A model generated the notes under the pieces. That model saw only the letters and a list, made by a program, of their open reading frames with translations. It did not search any database and was not told the DNA's origin. Position numbers and translations under genes: made by a program. Below, piece by piece: positions 57,601 through 64,000 of a stretch of DNA of 64,000 nt (positions within the stretch are counted from its first letter, which is position 1; every line of letters begins with the position of its first letter). The stretch is from positions 2,542,001 to 2,606,000 of the forward strand of contig NZ_VLKE01000001.1 of the NCBI RefSeq assembly GCF_007830265.1, read 5' to 3'. This stretch comes from Micromonospora olivasterospora. GTDB taxonomy: Bacteria > Actinomycetota > Actinomycetes > Mycobacteriales > Micromonosporaceae.

Positions 57601-58808
57601 GGCGCGTGAGCCGAGTAGGCGTCGATGGTTCGCTGCCACGGCTGGCCGCGCCTGACGTACTCCCGCCGAACCTTCCCCGCCATGCCCACCTGGCGGCCTG
57701 CGCTGTGCAGGACGTTGCGGAATCGGTCGCCCGCGATCTCGACCGCTTCCCGGTAGGTGAGGAGCCGGTCGGGGGCGGCCATGACCGCGCGGTGTGCAGC
57801 GGCACCGCCGACCCGCGCGTCCTCGCTCCATTGGTGGGACGGTCGCGTCTCGGCGCGCTGGCGGCGTGAGGCGCGGGTGGTGGTTTTCCACAGATGCTCA
57901 GCGTCGGCGACGATGACGGAACCGTCGGAGAACTCGACCTCGTAGCAGGGGCGGTCGTGCACGACATCGAAAGCGTTGGTGATGGTGGTTGGTTGCCCGT
58001 CCGCGCCGAGAAGTTGGTCGCCCGCCTTGACTTCGCCCATGGTGGTCCAGCCGGTGGGCGTCGGCAGGGGCGTGTCGAGGGCCAGCGCCTTCCCGAGACC
58101 TGGCCTGCCTGCAACGATGATGAGTTGGCCGGGATGCAGGCCGTTGAGCAGCCGATCCAGGTCGGTGAAGCCGGTCGGCACGCCGGTCATCACGCCGCCC
58201 TGCGCGCCGACCGCCTCGATCTCGTCGAGGGTCGGCTGGAGCATGTCCGCGAGGATGGCGAAGTCCTCGCTGACCCGGCGCTCGGTGACCTCGTACACGG
58301 CCTGCTGCGCCAGGTCGACGACGTCGTCGACGTCCCGGCTTCCGCCGTTGCCGGTGCCGTATCCGAGCTGCACGATCTTGGTGCCGGCCTCGACCAGGCG
58401 GCGGAGCACCGCCCGCTCGCCCACGATGCGCGCGTAGTACGCGGCGTTCGCGGCGGTCGGCACGCTCGCGATCAGCGTGTGCAGGTAGGGGGCGCCGCCG
58501 ATGCGGGCCAGGTCGCCGGAGTCGGCCAGGGCGGCGGCCACGGTGATCGGGTCGGCGGGCTCGCCCCGGCCGTAGATGTCGAGGATCGCGTCGAAGATGG
58601 TGGCGTGCGCCGGCCGGTAGAAGTCGTTCGACTTCAGGATCTCGACGACGTCGGCGATGGCGTCCTTGGACAGCAGCATGCCGCCGAGGACGCACTGCTC
58701 GGCGGCCACGTCCTGGGGCGGGGTCCGCTCGAACTGGGCGTCGCGTTGGACGGGGGCCGACGACTGGCCATCGCGCTGTTCCGTCCGCATGTCGTCGGTG
58801 ACCGACAC
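54603..58808 (-). CDS. dnaB: replicative DNA helicase with two inteins
   Basis: Hexameric helicase that unwinds DNA at the replication fork. 1401 residues are encoded; removing inteins of 508 and 426 residues leaves about 467, the normal DnaB length. N-terminal domain: PPQDVAAEQCVLGGMLLSKD and FYRPAHATIFDAI. The RecA-like domain has Walker A GRPGLGK-S split by intein 1 after Lys240, ASAIFSLEMSKVEIVMRL, LIVVDYLQLM and the RESG-SIEQDADVVILLHRDD motif split by intein 2 after Gly915. Both inteins must splice for an active enzyme. ATG 58808; rplI, rpsR, ssb and rpsF lie upstream. Confidence 0.97.
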   Translation of the reverse strand: MSVTDDMRTEQRDGQSSAPVQRDAQFERTPPQDVAAEQCVLGGMLLSKDAIADVVEILKSNDFYRPAHATIFDAILDIYGRGEPADPITVAAALADSGDLARIGGAPYLHTLIASVPTAANAAYYARIVGERAVLRRLVEAGTKIVQLGYGTGNGGSRDVDDVVDLAQQAVYEVTERRVSEDFAILADMLQPTLDEIEAVGAQGGVMTGVPTGFTDLDRLLNGLHPGQLIIVAGRPGLGKALALDTPLPTPTGWTTMGEVKAGDQLLGADGQPTTITNAFDVVHDRPCYEVEFSDGSVIVADAEHLWKTTTRASRRQRAETRPSHQWSEDARVGGAAAHRAVMAAPDRLLTYREAVEIAGDRFRNVLHSAGRQVGMAGKVRREYVRRGQPWQRTIDAYSAHAPFGALLDRVNRLMNAETTANHDGAVTTEHIAATLRHPTDGRLNHAVENTRPLVLPAQDLPVEPYTLGAWLGDGTTAGSSFTTADPEILTFIESDGYVVESSVTRYRYSIRLPKAPPLANRECVVCGTRFTPEGPGVWACGRSCGGKSRGLVDASARAHCSFCGRPFKYMSGASRSCQTCRSARGSFTGLLRSAGVLGNKHIPPAYLRSSEGQRRALLAGLLDTDGTATNSGSVQFTTTSARLADDVHELVVSLGYRCSISRKAVKGRRPESSVAYNLNFSTSDDVFWLTRKRQAHAQRRHTDTVARTGHRYIVDVRPVPSVPVRCVTVDNPDHLYLAGRSMIPTHNSTASMDFARNAAIRANQASAIFSLEMSKVEIVMRLLSAEARVPLHVLRSGQLSDDDWTKLARCMGEISEAPLFVDDTPSMNLMEIRAKARRLKQKHDLKLIVVDYLQLMTSPKRTESRQQEVADLSRGLKLLAKEVECPVIAVSQLNRGPEQRTDKRPQLSDLRESGCLTAETRVLRADNNAEVTLGELLASEARDVPVWALDEGLRYTPRTMTHVFPSGSREVFRLTLASGKQIDATANHPFLTFAGWLPLGELAAGARIAAPRHVPPPLMTRPWAEEKVVLLAHLLGDGSFVRRQPIRYASCDEENLQAVAEAAKHFGVSAVRDECAAARVTTLRLPAPYRSARGRRNPVAEWLDGLGLFGLRSHEKFVPQGVFGLPKEQITIFLRHLWATEGSVCPNKSGRGGRIYFSSASRRMLEDISRLLLRYGITARLKVVPVGRYRTQYTLDISGRDDQLRFLREIGVHGERSGNCAELLAALESQKSSTNVDTVPKEVWSKVREILLDQGMSHREVAEAIGTEFGGSALWKQAPSRTRLAKIAAALDSADLELQATNDIFWDEVISIESIGERDVYDATVLGKHNFVANGIATHNSIEQDADVVILLHRDDYYDKESPRAGEADFIVAKHRNGPTDSITVAAQLHLSRFVDMAIV
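54786..56063 (-). other. class 1 intein at the DnaB RESG/SIEQD site
   Basis: 426 residues (916-1341). Cys1 opens CLTAETRVLRADN; block B is IDATANHPFLTFAGWLPLG (TxxH); LAGLIDADG helices appear as VVLLAHLLGDGSF and FLRHLWATEGSV; blocks F/G are RDVYDATVLGKHNFVANGIATHN with the terminal His-Asn, then Ser+1. A basic helical segment (MSHREVAEAIGTEFGG) after the endonuclease is probably an HTH DNA-binding part. The site is the one occupied by the Synechocystis and Rhodothermus DnaB inteins. The complete endonuclease suggests it can still home. Confidence 0.93.
56565..58088 (-). other. class 3 intein at the DnaB Walker A site
   Basis: 508 residues (241-748). It begins ALALDTPLPTPTGWTTMGEV, so residue 1 is Ala and not Cys or Ser. 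The class 3 WCT triad is visible: Trp in VADAEHLWKT (block B), Cys in VPVRCVTVDNPDHLYLAG (block F) and Thr in MIPTHN (block G), followed by Ser+1. LAGLIDADG motifs are TLGAWLGDGTTAG and LLAGLLDTDGTATN. Between them lies a Cys-rich insert at about 57065-57245 with four CxxC or CxxxC pairs. GC content is lower than in the exteins. Confidence 0.92.
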
Positions 58809-59485
58809 GGGTCCCCCCCTCCACTGCGTCGGCTTGCGTTACCGCTCGGCCTCCGGCAGCCGCCGCAGGTCGTCGTCCGCCGGGCGCGACTGCTTCCGAT
58901 CGGACCGGTCGGGTCGATCGGGGGGTCATCGCACCGGCGGTCGAGAGGCAACCATACGGAACCCGACGTCAGGGACTCAACCGCAGCGGTGGACGAGCCT
59001 CGGGACAACCTGTGGACGCCGGTGGACAAGCATGTGCGCAGGGTGTGCACATGCTGTGGACAACTGTTGGGGAATTCCCGCCCGCAACGCAGTGAGCTGC
59101 AGAAACGCAATCCACAGCCTGTGGATGGCAGATTTCCGGCGAACTCGCTCAACTCTTCGTCCCGTCCATCTCCCGCAAACGGCCACACCTCGACGGCGCG
59201 TCGCCCTGTTCTGGTCGGGAAGGGTCACGCTCCGGCCGTGAACACCGGGGTCTGGGCTCGGGGAGGTCGGCCCGCGCGAGCGCCGGTCGGCAGCTCCGTA
59301 GGGGGACTCCGGCGACCAGGCCCGGTCGACGCGTACGGCGCGGGCGTCGCGTGGCCACCGCACGTCGAGCCGCCGCGGGCCGCGGCGCCCGGGCAACGAG
59401 AGCCGGTTCAGAGGCATCTTCCGCGGTGGGCGCGGGACGTCGGGCGACAGGGCTCGCATTTGTCCGGCCGCATCCGCTGGGCAAA
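58809..59485. other. 677-base gap between rplI and dnaB
   Basis: No gene. It holds the dnaB promoter region and a group of DnaA-box-like sequences (59011-59128, entered separately). The part 59150-59480 is GC-rich and featureless apart from the terminator that follows. Confidence 0.6.
59011..59128. promoter_or_regulatory. cluster of DnaA-box-like 9-mers upstream of dnaB
   Basis: TGTGGACAA at 59055-59063 is the exact complement of TTGTCCACA, the actinobacterial DnaA consensus. Near matches: TGTGGACGC at 59011, GGTGGACAA at 59021, and ATCCACAG-C-CTGTGGAT at 59110-59126, a palindrome with two TCCACA cores. These could tie dnaB expression to DnaA or titrate it. Confidence 0.5.
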
Positions 59486-59527
59486 CAGACAGGGCCCGCA
59501 CCGGCAAACCGGTGCGGGCCCTGTCTG
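59486..59527. terminator. 19-bp terminator hairpin after rplI
   Basis: CAGACAGGGCCCGCACCGG, loop CAAA, then the perfect complement to 59527, ending 15 bases before the rplI stop on the minus strand. It closes the rpsF-ssb-rpsR-rplI operon and separates it from dnaB. Confidence 0.8.
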
Positions 59528-59541
59528 TGGTGCTGCGGGTG

Positions 59542-59988
59542 TCAGCCCTTGACGACGTTCAGGTCGAACTTGGCGGTCACCTCGGGGTGCAGCTTGACGC
59601 TGACCGGGTGCGCGCCGAGCGACTTGATCTGGCCGGACAGCGCCAGCCGACGACGGTCCAGGGTCGGGCCCCCGGCCGCCTTGACGGCGTCGACGATCTC
59701 GGTCGGGGTGACCGAGCCGAAGAGCCGGCCGCCGTCGCCAGCGCGGGCCTTCAGGCTGACCTTGAGGCCCTCGAGCTGGGCCTTGACCTCGTTGGCGTGC
59801 CCGAGGTCGCGGATCTCGCGGGCCGCGCGGGCCCGCTTGATGACCGTGACCTGCTTCTCCGCGCCCTTGGTCCAGGCGATCGCGAAGCCCTGCGGCAGCA
59901 GGTAGTTACGGCCGTAGCCGTCCTTGACCTCGACGATGTCGCCCGGGGCACCGAGGCCGGACACCTCCTGAGTCAGGATGATCTTCAT
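59542..59988 (-). CDS. rplI: 50S ribosomal protein L9
   Basis: 148 residues: [36 protein letters not shown] (the conserved N-terminal domain), a long helix and a C-terminal domain with [21 protein letters not shown]9 binds 23S rRNA near the L1 stalk and helps keep the reading frame. GAGGAGGCACC precedes ATG 59988. Last gene of the S6-SSB-S18-L9 operon. Confidence 0.97.
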   Translation of the reverse strand: MKIILTQEVSGLGAPGDIVEVKDGYGRNYLLPQGFAIAWTKGAEKQVTVIKRARAAREIRDLGHANEVKAQLEGLKVSLKARAGDGGRLFGSVTPTEIVDAVKAAGGPTLDRRRLALSGQIKSLGAHPVSVKLHPEVTAKFDLNVVKG

Positions 59989-60002
59989 GTCGGTGCCTCC
60001 TC

Positions 60003-60242
60003 TCAGCGGGCCGTGGCCGTGTACGGCAGGAGCGCCATCTCGCGGGCGTTCTTGACCGCACGGGCGATCTGCCGCTGCTGCTGCGAGGTCACGCCGGTCA
60101 CCCGCCGAGCGCGGATCTTGCCGCGGTCGGAGATGAACTTGCGCAGCAGCGCGGTGTCCTTGTAATCGATGTAGGTGATCCCGTCCTTGTCGAGCGGGTT
60201 CACCTTCTTCTTCGGCTTGCGAAGTGCCGCAGCCTTGGCCAT
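60003..60242 (-). CDS. rpsR: 30S ribosomal protein S18 without cysteines
   Basis: 79 residues: [41 protein letters not shown], then [14 protein letters not shown]18 pairs with S6 on the 30S platform. The zinc-binding cysteines found in many actinobacterial S18 proteins are absent (NPLD in place of CAFC, VTS in place of NCT), so this is a zinc-independent form. It stands in the standard operon place between ssb and rplI, so it is the main copy. Confidence 0.97.
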   Translation of the reverse strand: MAKAAALRKPKKKVNPLDKDGITYIDYKDTALLRKFISDRGKIRARRVTGVTSQQQRQIARAVKNAREMALLPYTATAR

Positions 60243-60283
60243 TGCTCTTGCTCCTGGTTTGCGATCGCGGGCGCTCGGCGCCA

Positions 60284-60793
60284 TTAGAACGGGGGCTCCT
60301 CGTCGAAGTTTCCGCCACCCGAACCACCGCGCGAGGGTGCCGGAGCGGCCGAGGCCCAGGGGTCGTCGAAGTTGCCTCCGCCGCCCTGGCCACCACCGCC
60401 GCCGAAGCCACCGCCACCGCCGCCGGAGCGGGACATCTTCTGCACCTTCGCCGTGGCGTAGCGCAGCGATGGGCCGATCTCGTCGACCTCGAGCTCGATG
60501 ACGGTGCGCTTCTCACCCTCGCGGGTCTCGTACGACCGCTGACGCAGCCGGCCCGACACGATCACGCGGGCGCCGCGCTGCAGCGACTCGGCGACGTGCT
60601 CGGCGGCCTGCCGCCAGACGGTGCACGAGAGGAACAACGGCTCGCCGTCCTTCCACTCGCCGGACGCCTTGTCCATGAACCGGGGCGTCGAGGCGACCCG
60701 GAACTTGGCGACCGCGGCCCCGGAGGGGGTGAACCGCAACTCGGGGTCATCGGTCAGATTGCCGATGACCGTGATGGTGGTGTCTCCTGCCAT
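60284..60793 (-). CDS. ssb: single-stranded DNA-binding protein
   Basis: 169 residues. OB fold: [62 protein letters not shown] and [19 protein letters not shown] Gly-rich linker of about 40 residues leads to the acidic tip DEEPPF, which recruits partner proteins. ATG 60793 is preceded by GAGGAGATGGTC; ATG 60811 is a less likely alternative. Confidence 0.97.
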   Translation of the reverse strand: MAGDTTITVIGNLTDDPELRFTPSGAAVAKFRVASTPRFMDKASGEWKDGEPLFLSCTVWRQAAEHVAESLQRGARVIVSGRLRQRSYETREGEKRTVIELEVDEIGPSLRYATAKVQKMSRSGGGGGGFGGGGGQGGGGNFDDPWASAAPAPSRGGSGGGNFDEEPPF

Positions 60794-60889
60794 GACCATC
60801 TCCTCGCGCACTCATCGTTCGCCGTACAGGCTCTCAGAGCCCTCTGACAGCGTCGATGAGGCTGGTCCGGGTGAACCGGGTGTGGATGC

Positions 60890-61180
60890 TTAGCGCATCT
60901 CCGGCCGGATGACCTTGGTGCGCAGCACGGACTCGTTGAGCCGCAGCTGACGGTCCAGCTCGGCTACCGCCGCGGGCGTCGCCTGCAGGTCGATAACGGC
61001 GTAGATGCCCTCGGCCTTCTTGTTGATTTCGTACGCGAGGCGCCGGCGGCCCCACACGTCGGTCTTCTCCACCGAGCCACCCGCGGTCCGGATCACGTTC
61101 AGGTACGTGTCGAGCGACGGGGCGACGGTGCGCTCCTCGAGGCTGGGGTCGAGGATCACCATGATCTCGTAATGACGCAA
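60890..61180 (-). CDS. rpsF: 30S ribosomal protein S6
   Basis: 96 residues from a TTG start at 61180 with AGGAGG upstream: [51 protein letters not shown] and [17 protein letters not shown]6 forms a heterodimer with S18 on the small subunit. First gene of the operon; ssb follows after 96 bases. Confidence 0.96.
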   Translation of the reverse strand: MRHYEIMVILDPSLEERTVAPSLDTYLNVIRTAGGSVEKTDVWGRRRLAYEINKKAEGIYAVIDLQATPAAVAELDRQLRLNESVLRTKVIRPEMR

Positions 61181-61835
61181 GACGTGCTCACCTCCTGTGG
61201 GCTAGCGGCCACGGTCCTTCCGTGGCAGGAGGTCGTGCGTCGTGGCCCGCTCCGGGGACGGGGGAACCCGGCCGGACGCGGACAACCGGACCAGGATACC
61301 CGGCCCTGACGATCATGCCCCGGCAGGTTCGCGGGGCCCCCGCGCAAGCGACGCCGGGGGCCCGGACCGACGGCGCGCGTCGGACCCGGGCCCCGGCCAC
61401 GAGGCCGCGGGGCGTCCCGTCCGCATTCCTTGGGTGGGACCTGGGGAGGAACGACCACACCGATGAGGTTGGACCGGAGACGCCCCGCGGAGCTTTGTTG
61501 CGTTGTTATCTGACGGTACTACGGCTCTCGTCACATGTGGGCGAAAACGGAACTTTCCCCCGACATTCTGTGGCGATATCCCTGGGTGGTCGAGCGCCGG
61601 AAGGGCCCCCGCCGCGCCGGGCCGCGCGCCGGGCGTCCCGCCGCTCCGCCGGCCTGGGCCCGACGCGCGTCGTGGTCCGCGCGCCGAGAGCTGGCCGTCG
61701 ATCCCACCCGGTCAACGACCGCGCCCGGCCCGCGGTGACGCCCGCCGGCCGCACCGGCTCGTCGCCGGATGGGGACACCCTCACCCGGCCCCACCGGCAC
61801 ACCGGGCGTCGGCCCCGGGACGTAGGCTCGCCTGC
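61181..61835. other. 655-base divergent region between rpsF and nfo
   Basis: Carries the promoter of the ribosomal operon (left) and of endonuclease IV (right). A lower-GC stretch around 61490-61590 (TTTGTTGCGTTGTTATCTGA, CGACATTCTGTGGCGATATC) is the likely promoter zone. No gene could be supported; open frames here are GC-rich shadows. Confidence 0.5.
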
Positions 61836-62627
61836 ATGCGTATCGGAGCCCACGTCGATCCCGCCGACCCGCTGTCGGAGGCGGCCGCCCGGGCGGCCGA
61901 GGCCGTGCAGTTCTTCCTCTCCGACCCGCAGGGCTGGAAGGCCCCGACACCGCGGAAGGACGCCGAGCGGCTGCGCTCGGCCGAGGTCGACCTCTACGTC
62001 CACGCGCCGTACGTCATCAACGTGGCGACACTCAACAACCGGATCCGGATCCCGAGCCGCAAGCTGCTCCTCGGCCACGCCACCGCAGCCGCCGAGATCG
62101 GCGCGAAGGGCCTGATCGTGCACGGCGGCCACGTCAACGCGGGCGACGACCTGGCGATCGGGTTCGACAACTGGCGCAAGACGTTCGCGTACGCGGCGGA
62201 CTCCGGCGGCTTCGCCCTGCCGGTGCTGATCGAGAACACCGCCGGCGGCGACAACGCCTGCGCCCGACGCCTCGACGCGCTGGCCCGGCTCTGGGACGCC
62301 GTCGGCGAGTACGAGGTGGGCTTCTGCCTGGACACCTGCCACGCCCACGCGGGCGGCGAGGAGCTGCTCGACCTGGTCGACCGGGTCAAGGCGATCACCG
62401 GGCGGATCGACCTGGTGCACGCCAACAACTCCAAGGACGGGTTCGGCTCGGGCCGGGACCGGCACGACAACCTCGCGGGCGGCACGATCGACCCGGATCT
62501 GGTGGTGGCCGTGATCCGGGCGGCGGGCGCGCCGGTGATCGTGGAGACCCCGGGCGGGGCGGACGGTCAGGGCGGCGACATCGCCTTCCTGCGCGAGCGG
62601 CTCGGGGTGGGGAGTTCGGCCGCATGA
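61836..62627 (+). CDS. nfo: deoxyribonuclease IV (AP endonuclease)
   Basis: 263 residues of the Nfo family, which nicks DNA 5' to abasic sites in base excision repair. Metal-site blocks are all present: [76 protein letters not shown] and [12 protein letters not shown] 61836. The stop overlaps the next start by four bases (ATGA). Confidence 0.94.
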   Translation: MRIGAHVDPADPLSEAAARAAEAVQFFLSDPQGWKAPTPRKDAERLRSAEVDLYVHAPYVINVATLNNRIRIPSRKLLLGHATAAAEIGAKGLIVHGGHVNAGDDLAIGFDNWRKTFAYAADSGGFALPVLIENTAGGDNACARRLDALARLWDAVGEYEVGFCLDTCHAHAGGEELLDLVDRVKAITGRIDLVHANNSKDGFGSGRDRHDNLAGGTIDPDLVVAVIRAAGAPVIVETPGGADGQGGDIAFLRERLGVGSSAA

Positions 62628-64000
62628 CGACCGACCAGTCCGGCACGACCGGCAAGGAGACGGTCCAGCAACAGCCGGCCGCCCCGGCGGGTGAGGAGCC
62701 GGGGCCCCCCGGAGCCGCCGAGGGCGCCGACGGGGGGAGGACGCCCGGCGGGAGGACCGCCGAGACGGCGGCGGCCCGCACGGACGCCGCCGCGCCGAGG
62801 CCCGGGGTCGAGGAGGCCGCCGACGCCGCGAAGGCCACCGACGGCGAGCAGAGCGGCCCCGAGAAGACCGGCCCCGGTGGAGAGGACGCCGACGCCGGGA
62901 AGACCGGCGGTGACGGAAAGACCGGTAGCGGCAAGACCGCCGACGCCCGAAAGAGCGGCGATGGCGCGAAGGACACCGACGCGGACAAGGCGGATCCGTG
63001 GCAGGCGTTCGCCCCGACGCCCGAGCCCGTGCCCGGGCGGGTGCGTCGGGTGCTGCGCGCGGTGGGCCGGTTCCTCGTCCACGAGTGGACGCTGGCCGTG
63101 CTCGCCGCGCTGGCGCTGGCCGTCGCGCTCACCTGGCCGACGCTGCGCTACCCGCTCTACACGCTGCCGCAGGACTACTGGGACCCGAGCCTCCAGGCCT
63201 GGCAGATGGCCTGGTCGGGGCACATCCTGCTGACCGATCCGGCGCAGCTGTGGCACTCCAACACCTTCTTCCCCGAGCCGTGGAGCTTTGCCTTCTCGGA
63301 CACGCTGCTGGGCTACGCGCCGGCCGGCATGATCGGGGCCGGCCCCGAGGCCGCGGTGCTGCGCTACAACATCATGTTCGTGCTGGCCCACGCGCTGGCG
63401 ACGCTCGGCGCGTACGCGCTGGCGCGGCAGCTCGGCGCCGGCCGGGCTGGCGCGGCGGTGGCCGGGGCCAGCTACGCGTACGCCCCGTGGCTGCTCGCCC
63501 AGGCCGGGCACCTGCACGTGGTCTCCAACGGCGGCATTCCGCTGGCACTGGCGATGCTGGCCAGGGGCCACGGCTGGTCGCTGCGGCACGGCTACCGCCC
63601 GGAGCGGCGGCGCGCCGGCTGGGCGTACGCCGGGTGGCTCGTGGCGGCGTGGCAGCTCAGCCTGGGCTTCGGCGTCGGGTTGCCGTTCGCGTACGTCCTG
63701 GCGGGGGCGACGCTGGTCGCCACGGTGGTCTGGTTCGTCCGGCGCCGGCCGGTCCGGCGGCCGTTCGGGGCCCGGCTCGTCATCGCCGACGTGCTCGGCG
63801 CGGCGCTCTTCGCCGGGGTGGGCGGGCTGCTGGCCGTTCCCTACTTCAAGGTCGCCGAGCTGCACCCGAACGCGGCACGGACCCTCGACGACATCGGCGT
63901 CTACTCCCCGCCGTTCTCGGGCTTCTTCACCGCTCCCGCCGAGTCGCGGGTCTGGGGCAGCCTGCACGAGGGCGCCCGGGCGGCGCTGCCCTGGCACCCG
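62624..64000 (+). CDS. membrane glycosyltransferase-like protein, C-terminus beyond the window
   Basis: 459 codons are visible with no stop. The first 125 residues are hydrophilic, rich in Ala, Gly, Asp, Lys and Thr ([20 protein letters not shown]), and probably disordered. Then follow membrane helices ([20 protein letters not shown] and others) and a large outer loop with [19 protein letters not shown] and [25 protein letters not shown]. The D-x-x-L-x-x-W loop and F-F-P-E-P pattern resemble GT-C-fold enzymes such as YfhO-like or PMT-like membrane glycosyltransferases. ATG 62624 in an ATGA overlap with nfo. Confidence 0.75.
   Translation, partial: MTTDQSGTTGKETVQQQPAAPAGEEPGPPGAAEGADGGRTPGGRTAETAAARTDAAAPRPGVEEAADAAKATDGEQSGPEKTGPGGEDADAGKTGGDGKTGSGKTADARKSGDGAKDTDADKADPWQAFAPTPEPVPGRVRRVLRAVGRFLVHEWTLAVLAALALAVALTWPTLRYPLYTLPQDYWDPSLQAWQMAWSGHILLTDPAQLWHSNTFFPEPWSFAFSDTLLGYAPAGMIGAGPEAAVLRYNIMFVLAHALATLGAYALARQLGAGRAGAAVAGASYAYAPWLLAQAGHLHVVSNGGIPLALAMLARGHGWSLRHGYRPERRRAGWAYAGWLVAAWQLSLGFGVGLPFAYVLAGATLVATVVWFVRRRPVRRPFGARLVIADVLGAALFAGVGGLLAVPYFKVAELHPNAARTLDDIGVYSPPFSGFFTAPAESRVWGSLHEGARAALPWHP

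Noticed and set aside
54636..58437. Several plus-strand frames opposite the dnaB inteins
   Set aside because: Antisense shadows of a continuous 1401-residue frame with complete DnaB and intein motifs.

Overview
The window is chromosomal DNA of a very GC-rich actinobacterium, most probably a Micromonospora or close relative (Micromonosporaceae). The basis is the base composition, frequent GTG/TTG starts, the rpsF-ssb-rpsR-rplI-dnaB block, a Bpa/PafE proteasome activator ending in GQYL, LppU-type and beta-propeller envelope proteins and a LAL-type LuxR regulator. The genus is inferred from gene content and not proven. No tRNA, rRNA, CRISPR array or prophage was seen.

Layout. 1-10.8 kb: arginine deiminase (cut by the edge), small regulatory or unknown proteins, pheA, an AIM24 protein, a zincin, an OsmC peroxidase, two tandem HAD phosphatases and the proteasome activator. 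10.8-17.8 kb: an amino-acid-type ABC substrate-binding lipoprotein, ddaH with a divergent Lrp regulator, a secreted beta-propeller protein, a TY-Chap-like protein, and mobA coupled to a DUF6457 gene. 18.3-26.2 kb: a self-contained locus that looks like an unrecognised RiPP (ribosomal peptide) pathway. It holds a 26-residue precursor ending CTDCC, a membrane M50-type protease with an N-terminal RRE-like domain, a TPR protein coupled to a flavin-reductase-like protein, a divergent EpiD-like flavoprotein and a convergent LAL regulator. 26.2-32.2 kb: fdhD, a 23-bp tandem repeat array, DUF4192, fructosamine kinase-moaA-moaD and a metallophosphoesterase. 32.3-42.3 kb: a PHP-UvrD helicase fusion, one IS110 element, a prepilin peptidase, an EamA transporter, two LppU paralogues and an AAA ATPase behind a palindromic operator. 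42.3-48.2 kb: GNAT, DoxX, a GT87 enzyme and moaC-mogA-moeA-moaE. 48.8-54.6 kb: a GGDEF-EAL protein, another GT87-like enzyme, a phosphoribosyltransferase and small proteins. 54.6-61.2 kb: dnaB carrying two inteins (one class 3, one class 1) downstream of rplI-rpsR-ssb-rpsF. 61.8 kb to the end: endonuclease IV and the start of a membrane glycosyltransferase-like gene.

How they work together. Molybdenum cofactor genes are spread over four places (mobA, fdhD, moaA-moaD, moaC-mogA-moeA-moaE) and together cover most of the pathway. The replication block joins ribosomal proteins S6, S18 and L9 with SSB and DnaB. In the RiPP-like locus the precursor and its protease, TPR and flavin genes read leftwards, the flavoprotein reads rightwards from the same gap, and the regulator converges on the operon end.

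Data-quality warning. Eight otherwise well-conserved genes each carry a single frameshift, and every one is repaired by adding one base to a run of three to five G or C. This looks like homopolymer undercalling in the assembly and not gene decay, so these genes are annotated as probably intact in the organism.
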